Assembly: GCA_937967725.1 (NCBI GenBank) | Contig: CALBSY010000155.1 | Coordinates: 1 to 5,033, forward strand | Source: an uncultured Alphaproteobacteria bacterium | Lineage (GTDB): Bacteria > Pseudomonadota > Alphaproteobacteria > Caulobacterales > Aquidulcibacteraceae | Length of the DNA: 5,033 nt | Direction of reading: 5' to 3' | Part shown: piece by piece, positions 1-5,033 of the stretch | How positions within the stretch are numbered: the first letter of the stretch is position 1 | How the letters are laid out: the number at the start of each line of letters is the position of its first letter | Translations under genes and position numbers: made by a program | The notes under the pieces: generated by a model | Database searches by the model: none | Told to the model about the DNA's origin: nothing | What the model saw: the letters and a program-made list of their open reading frames with translations, nothing else

Positions 1-2
1 TC

Positions 3-168
3 GCGCAGCGCAACGTGTATCGGACGGACAATCCGGCGTTTCGCGATACGATGAGCGATCTGTGGAAGCATGCGGTCGCCTCGGCTCACAGTGCGGAAGT
101 CATCGCGTCAATAGCGGGCCCCGGCAAGTATCCTGCGGCCTTCGTGGGCGGACTGGTCCACGACATTG
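3..168 (+). pseudogene. HDOD-domain protein fragment, both ends missing
   Basis: The plus-strand frame is open from base 3 and has no stop at the left edge, so the GTG at 15 is probably an internal valine and not a start. The visible residues resemble the middle of an HDOD (HD-related output) domain: the run VYRTDNPAFRDTMSDLWKHA, then a helix with a second histidine (VASAHSAEVIA), then the closing motif AAFVGGLVHDI at about 129-167. HDOD proteins are usually signalling or regulatory proteins related to HD phosphohydrolases. After the HD motif the expected continuation of the domain is absent, and the frame runs directly into a different family (DUF3667-like) at about 165-172. Only about 55 residues survive, so no function can be assigned to this copy. 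The family call rests on motif resemblance alone. The joined frame stays open to 719, but beyond about 344 it is only the antisense of ctaE. Confidence 0.5.
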
Positions 169-340
169 TCCATGGGGTCCTGCACCTCGATGGCAAGTTC
201 TGGAATACGTTGCCGCTTCTGTTCTGGCGTCCTGGCGAGCTCACACGGCGCTATATCGCAGGGCAGCGCGCGCGTTTCATCAGCCCGATTGCCTTCTACC
301 TGTTCACCGTGGTCGCCATGTTCGCGCTGGTCGTCTCGCC
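168..340 (+). pseudogene. DUF3667-like membrane protein fragment
   Basis: In the same reading frame as the preceding HDOD-like piece, about 57 residues resemble the conserved core of DUF3667 proteins. HGVLHLDGKFW (171-203) is followed by a TLPLLFWRPGELTRRYIAGQ-type segment, then RARFISPIAFYLF and a hydrophobic stretch ending near 332 that would be a membrane helix. DUF3667 is a family of uncharacterised membrane proteins common in Proteobacteria; its role is unknown to me. The N-terminal zinc-ribbon-like part and the C-terminal helices expected in a whole family member are both missing. On the right, similarity stops where the antisense of ctaE begins (about 341-346). The family call is by recognition of the sequence pattern and has not been searched. 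As it stands this is a fragment, not a functional gene. Confidence 0.5.
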
Positions 341-997
341 CATGTTGCCAAAGGCGAAGCCTGCTTCCGGGTATTCAACGCCAAACTGCACCCAGGTGAA
401 GAGCGCGCCCAGCAAGACAGTCAAGATCAGACCGTTGCGCGCGCCCTTACGGTCGCCCGACTGCAGCGCATGGTGCGCCCAGGTCACCGTGGTGCCAGAG
501 AGCAAGAGGATCAGCGTATTCATCAGCGGTAGATGGAAAGGATCGAACGTCTCCACCGACGGCGGCGGCCAGTTGGCCCAGGCCTGTGCGGTCGCTTCGT
601 CCCAAGTCGGTACGATCCATGCGGCCCGATGTTCGTGGAAGATTGTCAGTTCAAAGAACATCCAGAACCAGGCGACGAAGAACATCACTTCCGACGCGAT
701 GAACAAGATCATCCCGTAGCGGAGGCCGATATCGACCACTGGCGTGTGATCGCCGCTCCGGCTTTCCTTGATGACATCGAGCCACCAGCCGATGCAGGTG
801 ACGATGAGGATGCCAAAGCCGATCAGGAACAGCGGCCACTGGCCGTGCGAGAAGAAGAAGTTGCCTTCTTCGGTGGTCAGCCCGCGCATGAGCACGACGC
901 CGCCGATCGCCGTCAGCAGCGCTCCAACCGAGCCGACGAACGGCCACGGACTCGGATTGACCAAGTGATAGTCGTGCTTGACCTCGCCGTGCGCCAT
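296..997 (-). CDS. ctaE: Cytochrome c oxidase subunit III, truncated at C-terminus
   Basis: Subunit III of the aa3-type oxidase is a membrane protein that packs against subunit I and supports proton uptake and enzyme stability. The frame has 233 residues, but only about 1-218 are family sequence. The N-terminus (MAHGEVKHDYHLVNPSPWPF) is typical, and membrane helices lie near residues 18-38, 53-74, 94-118, 154-177 and 186-206. Glu103 in SEVMFF matches the conserved DCCD-reactive glutamate of the family, and WAHHAL is at 173-178. Family members are usually about 260-300 residues and continue with an FFMATGFHG-type motif and two further helices; these are absent and replaced by 15 unrelated residues. 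The start is supported by GAGGGA five bases upstream (1003-1008). It lies 48 bases after ctaG, as last visible gene of the cluster. A protein lacking the last helices would probably not assemble normally. Confidence 0.9.
   Translation of the reverse strand: MAHGEVKHDYHLVNPSPWPFVGSVGALLTAIGGVVLMRGLTTEEGNFFFSHGQWPLFLIGFGILIVTCIGWWLDVIKESRSGDHTPVVDIGLRYGMILFIASEVMFFVAWFWMFFELTIFHEHRAAWIVPTWDEATAQAWANWPPPSVETFDPFHLPLMNTLILLLSGTTVTWAHHALQSGDRKGARNGLILTVLLGALFTWVQFGVEYPEAGFAFGNMGETTSANMATTVNR
333..346. other. Breakpoint between ctaE and DUF3667-like fragment
   Basis: Reading leftward on the minus strand, recognisable subunit III sequence ends with EAGFAFGN, whose last codon is at 346-344. The next 15 codons (MGETTSANMATTVNR, then a stop at 298-296) are the antisense of the DUF3667-like membrane segment and match nothing expected in subunit III. 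Reading rightward on the plus strand, DUF3667-like hydrophobic sequence ends at about 332-340. The join therefore sits within about ten bases, and the two flanking genes face each other tail to tail as fragments. No direct or inverted repeat typical of an insertion sequence is evident at the join. Confidence 0.65.
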
Positions 998-1002
998 TTC
1001 AA

Positions 1003-1008
1003 TCCCTC
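1003..1008 (-). promoter_or_regulatory. Ribosome binding site of ctaE
   Basis: The minus strand reads GAGGGA here, five bases before the ATG at 997-995. This fixes the start of subunit III just ahead of its conserved MAHGEVKHDY N-terminus. The 48-base ctaG-ctaE gap contains no convincing terminator, so the two genes are probably cotranscribed. Confidence 0.7.
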
Positions 1009-1045
1009 ATGCACGTTGCCGGAGCGCGCCCCGGCGTCTTGATTC

Positions 1046-1615
1046 TCAACTCGACGATCCCGCATCCGGCAGCGCTTGCTGCGTGGCGGAGCGGAAGTAG
1101 GTGTACGAAAGCGTCAGTGTCTCGATCTCGCGCGTGTCTTGATCGGACGCGATCTCCGGATCGACGAAGAATACCACAGGCAAATCCGCCTCTTCTCCCG
1201 CCGCCAGCGTCCGGTCCTGGAAGCAGAAGCATTCCAGCTTGGCGAAATACTGCCCGGCAATGTGGGGCGTGACATTGTAAGTCGCACGCACCGTAACCGG
1301 CGCGTCCGACACATTGCGGATGCGGTAGAAGGCGAGCCCGGTTTCGCCAATACGCAGCGTCTCGGCCGTTTGTCTCGGCGCGAACTCGATTGGCGCGTCG
1401 GGTGAGATATTGGCGTCGAAACGCACTTCGATGCGCTGATCCAACACTTGCGCCGGCGCGGCGGCGGCTTCCTGCGTCGTGCCGCCGTAACCCGTAATTC
1501 GGCAGAACGCGTCGTAAAGCGGCACAGCCGCGAACGCCAGGCCGGTCATGCCCGCAACGGCGCCGGCGGCGATCGCGGCTGTGATCGCCATGCGCTTCTT
1601 GTTCGGCTCGCTCAT
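1046..1615 (-). CDS. ctaG: Cytochrome c oxidase assembly protein CtaG (Cox11), CuB copper chaperone
   Basis: Cox11/CtaG delivers copper to the CuB site of subunit I from the periplasmic side of the inner membrane. The 189-residue protein has the usual family length. It has a short cytoplasmic N-terminus (MSEPNKKRM), one membrane anchor at about residues 9-31, and the conserved VPLYDAFCR with Cys38. The globular periplasmic domain contains the copper-binding CFCF motif at 129-132 (Cys129 and Cys131), followed by the FFVDPEI segment at 149-155 and the terminal LSYTYF strand at 169-174. The same frame is open upstream to 1777, but the arginine-rich extension is antifamily in character and overlaps coxF and ctaB. 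The start at 1615 is preferred because it gives the family N-terminus, has GGAG eight bases upstream (1624-1627), and overlaps the coxF stop by ATGA. All three copper-related cysteines are present, so the protein is probably functional. Confidence 0.96.
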   Translation of the reverse strand: MSEPNKKRMAITAAIAAGAVAGMTGLAFAAVPLYDAFCRITGYGGTTQEAAAAPAQVLDQRIEVRFDANISPDAPIEFAPRQTAETLRIGETGLAFYRIRNVSDAPVTVRATYNVTPHIAGQYFAKLECFCFQDRTLAAGEEADLPVVFFVDPEIASDQDTREIETLTLSYTYFRSATQQALPDAGSSS

Positions 1616-1761
1616 AGCGGCCGCTCCAGCACGCCCGCCTGCAGTTGCGTCAGCGTGATTGCAAACACCAGCACGACAAACGCTCCCACGGCGAGCGCAA
1701 TGAAGAGATTGCGCCGCCGGCGGGCGGCGAGTTCTTCTGGCGTCAGAATAACGCCGCTCAT
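1612..1761 (-). CDS. coxF: CoxF-like small membrane protein
   Basis: This 49-residue frame fills the space between ctaB and ctaG. It begins MSGVILTPEELAARRRR, continues with one hydrophobic helix at about residues 19-38 (LFIALAVGAFVVLVFAITLT), and ends QLQAGVLERPL. The pattern of a TPEE-type start, an arginine cluster, a single helix and a terminal RPL matches the small CoxF proteins that sit at this spot in alphaproteobacterial oxidase clusters. The arginines before the helix predict a cytoplasmic N-terminus. Its exact role is not established; a part in oxidase assembly is inferred from position. Its ATG overlaps the ctaB stop, and its TGA overlaps the ctaG ATG, each by four bases (ATGA), and both joins suggest translational coupling. 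Its own ribosome binding site is weak. It is easily missed by gene callers because the ctaG frame can be extended over it. Confidence 0.8.
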   Translation of the reverse strand: MSGVILTPEELAARRRRNLFIALAVGAFVVLVFAITLTQLQAGVLERPL

Positions 1762-2666
1762 CCGAAGCCCCGCTCAACCAGCAGCGTTGCGAACAACGCG
1801 AAGAGATAGAGGATCGAAAACCCGAACAAGTCGCGCGCCGGCTTGTCCTGCGCGGCGTCGCCCTCGCCCGCGCGCGAGCACAGCACGCGCCACGCCAGGA
1901 ACACGAAGAACGCGCCGCCGAGCGTTGCGGCGACCCCGTAAATCATGCCGCTAAACCCGGTAAGCACTGGCGTCAAAGCCAACGGCGCCAGCAGCAGCGA
2001 ATAGATGAAGACGTGGATGCGCGTGGACTTGGCGCCGTGCGTTACTGGCAGCATGGGCACGCGCGCGGCGGCGTAATCCTTGTGCGAGATCAGCGAGAGG
2101 GCCCAGAAGTGCGGCGGGGTCCACATGAAGATGATCGCCACAAGAATGAGTGGATCAAGCGCTAGCGCGCCGGTTTTGGCGGCCCAGGCGATGGCGGGCG
2201 GCAGCGCCCCGGAGAGGCCGCCGATCACGATGTTCTGCGGCGTCGAGCGCTTCAGCCACATGGTGTAAACGACGGCGTAGAAGAAGATGGTGAAGGCGAG
2301 CAGCCCGGCAGCCAGCAAGCCGCCGGCCAGATACATCGTCACCACCGACAGCGCCGATAGCGTGAGGCCCAACATCAGCGCCTCTTCGCCCGGAACGCGG
2401 CCGGCTGGGATCGGGCGCGACCGCGTGCGCGACATCACCGCATCGATATCGGCGTCGTACCACATGTTGAGCGCGCCGGCGGCGCCAGCGGCGACAGCGA
2501 TCGACAGCACAGCGGCGAAGCCGAGCACCGCATCGCCTTGCCCCGGCGCGACCATGTAGCCGACGAACCCGGTGAACACGACCAGGCTCATCACGCGCGG
2601 CTTCAGCAGCGCGATGTAGTCGCTGGCGCTTGCTGGCCGTGTATGCGTGATGTCGACGACCGCCAT
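1758..2666 (-). CDS. ctaB: Protoheme IX farnesyltransferase (heme O synthase)
   Basis: CtaB joins a farnesyl group to heme b to make heme O, which is then oxidised to the heme A of the aa3 oxidase. It is a polytopic inner-membrane enzyme of the UbiA prenyltransferase superfamily. From the ATG at 2666 it has 302 residues, a normal family length. Visible marks are the early YIALLKPRVMSLVVFTG segment, the aspartate-rich site NMWYDADID (67-75) followed by MSRTRSRPIPAGR, the YTMWLKRSTPQNIVIGG segment (134-150), and WTPPHFWALSL with KDYAAARVPMLPV (182-208). Several hydrophobic helices lie between these. A GTG at 2669 directly precedes the ATG, but GAGGA at 2671-2675 is four bases from the ATG and only one from the GTG, so the ATG is chosen. 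It begins seven bases after ctaD and overlaps coxF by ATGA. All expected motifs are present. Confidence 0.96.
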   Translation of the reverse strand: MAVVDITHTRPASASDYIALLKPRVMSLVVFTGFVGYMVAPGQGDAVLGFAAVLSIAVAAGAAGALNMWYDADIDAVMSRTRSRPIPAGRVPGEEALMLGLTLSALSVVTMYLAGGLLAAGLLAFTIFFYAVVYTMWLKRSTPQNIVIGGLSGALPPAIAWAAKTGALALDPLILVAIIFMWTPPHFWALSLISHKDYAAARVPMLPVTHGAKSTRIHVFIYSLLLAPLALTPVLTGFSGMIYGVAATLGGAFFVFLAWRVLCSRAGEGDAAQDKPARDLFGFSILYLFALFATLLVERGFG

Positions 2667-2670
2667 CACG

Positions 2671-2675
2671 TCCTC
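2671..2675 (-). promoter_or_regulatory. Ribosome binding site of ctaB, overlapping the ctaD stop
   Basis: The minus strand reads TGAGGA across the ctaD stop codon (2676-2674), so the GAGGA signal is partly made from the stop itself. It lies four bases before the ATG at 2666 and decides between that codon and the adjacent GTG at 2669. The arrangement suggests that ribosomes ending ctaD can restart on ctaB. Confidence 0.6.
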
Positions 2676-4338
2676 AGTGGTGCGTATCCGGCTTGATCAC
2701 CGGCAGTTCGTTGAACTGGTGGAACGGCGGCGGCGAAGACAGCGTCCATTCCAACGTGGTTGCGCCCTCGCCCCAAGGATTGTCGCCTGCGCGGCGGCGC
2801 GCCAGGAACATCTCGGCGAGGATGACCAGGAACACGACGACGCCAGCAGCCGTGACCAGATAGCCGATCGAGCTGATGTGGTTCCAGTATTCAAACGCCT
2901 CGGGATAGTCGATGTAACGACGCGGCATGCCCTGCAGGCCAAGGAAGTGCTGCGGGAAGAACACGATGTTCACGCCAATGAACATCAGCCAGAACTGCAG
3001 CCCCGCGAGAAAGCCGTTGTAGCGATAGCCGCTCATCTTCGGGATCCAGTAGAAGAACCCGCCGAAGATGGCGAACACGGCGCCAAGCGAGAGCACGTAG
3101 TGGAAGTGCGCCACCACGTAATAGGTATCGTGCAGTGCAGTATCGATGCCGGAATTGGCCAACACCACGCCAGTGACGCCGCCCACCGTGAACAGGAAGA
3201 TGAAACCGATGGCCCAAAGCATCGGCACTTTGAACTGCAAGCTGCCGCCCCACATCGTGGCGATCCATGAAAAGATCTTGATCCCCGTCGGCACGGCGAT
3301 GACCATCGTGGCGGCGATGAAATAGGCCTCCAGATCAAGGCCCATGCCGACCGTGTACATGTGGTGCGCCCACACGACGAAGCCGATGAAGCCGATCGCC
3401 ACCATGGCGTAAGCCATGCCGAGATAACCAAAGATCGGCTTGCGCGAGAACGTCGAAACAATCTGCGAAACCATGCCGAAGCCGGGCAGGATCAGAATGT
3501 AGACTTCTGGGTGACCGAAGAACCAGAACAGATGCTGGTACATCACCGGGTCGCCGCCGCCGGCCGCTTCGAAGAATTGGGTGCCAAAGTTGCGGTCGGT
3601 CAGCAGCATCGTGAGGGCGCCAGCGAGCACGGGAAGCGCCAGCACCAGCAGCCACACCGTCACCAGGATCGACCATACGAACAGCGGCATGCGATGCAGC
3701 GTCATGCCCGGCGCACGCATGTTGAAGATCGTGGTGATGAAGTTGATGGCGCCGAGGATCGAGCTGGCGCCGGCGATGTGCAGCGACAGGATCAGCAGAT
3801 CCATCGAAGGACCGTCGTGGTGCGCCGGCGACGTCGAGAGCGGCGCATAGAGCGTCCAGCCACCGCCGAAGCCCGGCCACTCGCCGTTGCCCGGTACGAT
3901 CATCGACATGAGCGCCAGCGTGAATGACGCCGGCAGCAGCCAGAACGAAATGTTGTTCATGCGCGGGAACGCCATGTCGGGCGCTCCGATCATCAGCGGC
4001 ACGAACCAGTTGCCAAAACCGCCGATCATGGCCGGCATGACCATGAAGAAGATCATGATCAGGCCGTGCATGGTCACGACCACATTGTACGAGTGGTTCG
4101 AGTCCATGCCGAGCATGGTGGCGAGCATGGAGCCTTCGGTGAAAACCTGGATGCCGGGCTCAGCCAATTCCCAGCGGATGAAGCCCGAGAGAGCGCCGCC
4201 GATCAGGCCTGCAATGATCGCGAACACAAGGTACATCGTGCCGATGTCCTTGTGGTTGGTCGAATAGACCCATCGCTTCCAATCGTAGAGGCTGGGGCGG
4301 TGGTCGTGATCATGCGCGTGAGCGGATTCGGCCGTCAT
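2674..4338 (-). CDS. ctaD: Cytochrome c oxidase subunit I, aa3 type
   Basis: This is the catalytic subunit of the terminal oxidase, which reduces oxygen to water and pumps protons across the inner membrane. The 554-residue length is normal, with about twelve membrane helices. Ligands seen are His91 and His413 for heme a, His411 for heme a3, and His276, His325 and His326 for CuB. Tyr280 in HPEVY is the residue cross-linked to His276. Proton-path residues are present: Asp121 with the following PRMNN for the D-path, Glu278 near the active site, and Lys354 in TGIKIFSW for the K-path. Arg473 and Arg474 in MPRRY would contact heme propionates. Glu278 and the complete D-path mark it as an A1-type heme-copper oxidase. 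The N-terminus is rich in His and Asp (HAHDHDH, residues 7-13), which is common in alphaproteobacterial subunit I. AGGGA lies just upstream of the ATG. It is the first visible gene of its cluster; ctaC is not upstream. Confidence 0.98.
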   Translation of the reverse strand: MTAESAHAHDHDHRPSLYDWKRWVYSTNHKDIGTMYLVFAIIAGLIGGALSGFIRWELAEPGIQVFTEGSMLATMLGMDSNHSYNVVVTMHGLIMIFFMVMPAMIGGFGNWFVPLMIGAPDMAFPRMNNISFWLLPASFTLALMSMIVPGNGEWPGFGGGWTLYAPLSTSPAHHDGPSMDLLILSLHIAGASSILGAINFITTIFNMRAPGMTLHRMPLFVWSILVTVWLLVLALPVLAGALTMLLTDRNFGTQFFEAAGGGDPVMYQHLFWFFGHPEVYILILPGFGMVSQIVSTFSRKPIFGYLGMAYAMVAIGFIGFVVWAHHMYTVGMGLDLEAYFIAATMVIAVPTGIKIFSWIATMWGGSLQFKVPMLWAIGFIFLFTVGGVTGVVLANSGIDTALHDTYYVVAHFHYVLSLGAVFAIFGGFFYWIPKMSGYRYNGFLAGLQFWLMFIGVNIVFFPQHFLGLQGMPRRYIDYPEAFEYWNHISSIGYLVTAAGVVVFLVILAEMFLARRRAGDNPWGEGATTLEWTLSSPPPFHQFNELPVIKPDTHH

Positions 4339-4341
4339 TTA

Positions 4342-4346
4342 TCCCT
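4342..4346 (-). promoter_or_regulatory. Ribosome binding site of ctaD
   Basis: The minus strand reads AGGGA three bases before the ATG at 4338. The spacing is a little short, but the N-terminal sequence that follows is of the expected family type and no better in-frame start lies nearby. Confidence 0.5.
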
Positions 4347-4378
4347 GGTCCCAACAGCAAGCTCGGCTCGTTCCGTAT

Positions 4379-4397
4379 GGCGCGCGCCGGGCGCGCC
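4379..4397. repeat. GC-rich inverted repeat in the ctaD leader
   Basis: GGCGCGC (4379-4385) pairs with GCGCGCC (4391-4397) across a five-base spacer, giving a perfect seven-pair stem made only of G and C. It lies about 40-60 bases upstream of the ctaD start and would be in the untranslated leader if transcription begins further right. There is no T-run, so it is not an intrinsic terminator for either direction. In DNA this GC-rich such a repeat can arise by chance. Confidence 0.35.
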
Positions 4398-4580
4398 GCC
4401 CATCCCGGTCCGGCGCGGCAAAACGTCCAAAGACTCGAGGCGTGCTAGCAGGCGCCGTCCTCCATTCCAAGGCGGCAAAGCGCGGTCCGGTGCGACCCCG
4501 TCCGTCGAAAACGCCGCCCTATCAGCTGAATGTGAGTTGAGGGGCCACCGGCGCGGCGCGACGCTCGCTCTCTGGTTAGA

Positions 4581-4588
4581 AAGGAGGG
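4581..4588 (+). promoter_or_regulatory. Strong ribosome binding site of the TPR gene
   Basis: AAGGAGGG is a near-perfect match to the 16S rRNA anti-Shine-Dalgarno sequence, seven bases before the ATG at 4596. It is by far the best such site in the window and fixes the start of the TPR protein immediately before its signal peptide. Confidence 0.85.
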
Positions 4589-4595
4589 TTGGCTT

Positions 4596-5033
4596 ATGCG
4601 TCCTGCTTTTTTTGCTCTCGCCTCGATAGTGGCCGCTACCGCGCTTGCGGGGACGGCCAGCGCCTACGTCATTGTTGCCGGCGGCGGATTTGCGGCCACC
4701 TGCTATGAGAGCGCTCGGGACCAGCGCGCGACGGCGCGGGCGTTGGATCAGTGCACCATCGCATTGAGCGACCTGCTCAGCAGCCGAGACAGGGCCGGCA
4801 CTTACGTCAACCGCGGCATTATTTACATGCGTCGCGGCAGCGTGGGTCTCGCGCTGTCCGATTTCGACGCCGCCATTCGGCTGCAGCCGGACCTGGCGGA
4901 GGGCTACATCAACCGCGGCGCGGCGTTGCTGGTTCGCAACGATCTCGAAGGCGCGATCGCAGCCATCGACCAGGGCCTGCAACACGATCCCGAACAACCT
5001 GCGCTCGCTTATTACAATCGCGGCATCGCCAAT
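4596..5033 (+). CDS. Exported tetratricopeptide-repeat protein, 3' end outside window
   Basis: The frame is open for 146 codons to the right edge with no stop, so the C-terminus is missing. The N-terminus is a signal peptide: MRPAFFALASIVAATALAGT followed by ASA at 21-23, giving a likely cleavage after Ala23 and export to the periplasm. The mature part starts with a helix carrying Cys36 and Cys53, possibly disulfide-bonded. TPR helices follow, with a recurring Y-x-NRG motif whose Asn residues are at 72, 106 and 141, a spacing of 34 and 35 residues. The first full repeat reads GTYVNRGIIYMRRGSVGLAL then SDFDAAIRLQPD, close to the TPR consensus. TPR arrays mediate protein-protein contacts; the partner is unknown. 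Similar small exported TPR proteins with the RDRAGTYVNRG motif occur in alphaproteobacteria. It is divergent from the oxidase genes, so a functional link is not implied. Confidence 0.88.
   Translation, partial: MRPAFFALASIVAATALAGTASAYVIVAGGGFAATCYESARDQRATARALDQCTIALSDLLSSRDRAGTYVNRGIIYMRRGSVGLALSDFDAAIRLQPDLAEGYINRGAALLVRNDLEGAIAAIDQGLQHDPEQPALAYYNRGIAN

Larger units (their letters stand above)
4339..4595. other. Divergent intergenic region between ctaD and TPR gene
   Basis: These 257 bases separate two genes read outward in opposite directions, so promoters for both should lie here. I could not identify a -35/-10 pair with confidence: the region is GC-rich and the few AT-richer stretches (around 4527-4540 and 4572-4582) do not form a well-spaced pair. 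It holds a short GC-rich inverted repeat at 4379-4397 and two similar GGTCCGG-containing stretches near 4407-4417 and 4484-4494. No convincing small gene or structured RNA was seen. The long minus-strand frame through this stretch is the antisense of the TPR gene and has no family features. Confidence 0.6.

Noticed and set aside
15..719. 234-codon plus-strand open frame taken as one complete protein starting at GTG 15
   Set aside because: The frame is open to the left of 15, changes family at about 168, and beyond about 344 is simply the antisense of well-supported ctaE sequence. Only the first 340 bases have plausible coding content on this strand.
1018..1035. Possible hairpin in the ctaG-ctaE gap (GCCGG / CCGGC)
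   Set aside because: The stem is only five pairs with a GC-rich loop and no T-run, so it does not qualify as a terminator and is expected by chance at this base composition.
1616..1777. 54-residue N-terminal extension of ctaG
   Set aside because: The extension is arginine- and alanine-rich with no family likeness, overlaps ctaB and all of coxF, and lies before the supported start at 1615, which has a good ribosome binding site and the expected Cox11 N-terminus.
4300..4320. His/Asp-rich N-terminus of CtaD as a special metal-binding module
   Set aside because: Short His/Asp-rich stretches before the first helix are frequent in alphaproteobacterial subunit I, so this is not distinctive.
4066..4629. 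187-codon plus-strand frame across the ctaD start and the intergenic region
   Set aside because: It is antisense to the ctaD N-terminus and then runs through non-coding GC-rich sequence into another frame of the TPR gene start; the residues look like low-complexity shadow translation.
4335..4997. 220-codon minus-strand frame upstream of ctaD
   Set aside because: Its first two-thirds is the antisense of the signal peptide and TPR repeats of the plus-strand gene. It has no recognisable domain, and long antisense frames are common in GC-rich DNA.

Overview
The window looks like a high-GC alphaproteobacterial chromosome fragment. The evidence is an aa3-type cytochrome c oxidase gene cluster in the order ctaD-ctaB-coxF-ctaG-ctaE, all on the minus strand, with proteins of alphaproteobacterial type. 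The key residues of CtaD carry almost the same numbers as in the Paracoccus enzyme. I cannot name a genus; the TPR neighbour and the DUF3667-like fragment would fit Caulobacterales or Hyphomonadaceae-like bacteria, but that is inference.

Layout from right to left. At 4596-5033 (+) a secreted tetratricopeptide-repeat (TPR) protein begins behind a very strong ribosome binding site and runs off the window. A 257-base divergent intergenic region (4339-4595) separates it from the oxidase cluster. Then, on the minus strand, come ctaD (subunit I, 4338-2674), ctaB (heme O synthase, 2666-1758), a 49-residue CoxF-like membrane protein (1761-1612), ctaG (Cox11 copper chaperone, 1615-1046) and ctaE (subunit III, 997 leftward). 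ctaB/coxF and coxF/ctaG each overlap by ATGA, which suggests translational coupling. Together they supply the catalytic subunit, heme O (the precursor of heme A), CuB insertion and subunit III. ctaC (subunit II), usually just upstream of ctaD, is not there.

The left 345 bases are abnormal. ctaE is intact through its fifth membrane helix and breaks off at about position 344, losing roughly its last two helices. To the left, on the opposite strand, lies a short piece resembling DUF3667 membrane proteins (about 168-340), and left of that a piece resembling an HDOD domain (about 3-168). Three unrelated gene fragments within about 350 bases, one inverted relative to the others, look more like a chimeric assembly or amplification artefact near a contig end than a new gene system, though a genuine rearrangement cannot be excluded from the sequence alone. 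I see no mobile element, CRISPR array, tRNA or rRNA gene, and apart from this mosaic nothing that suggests an undescribed system.
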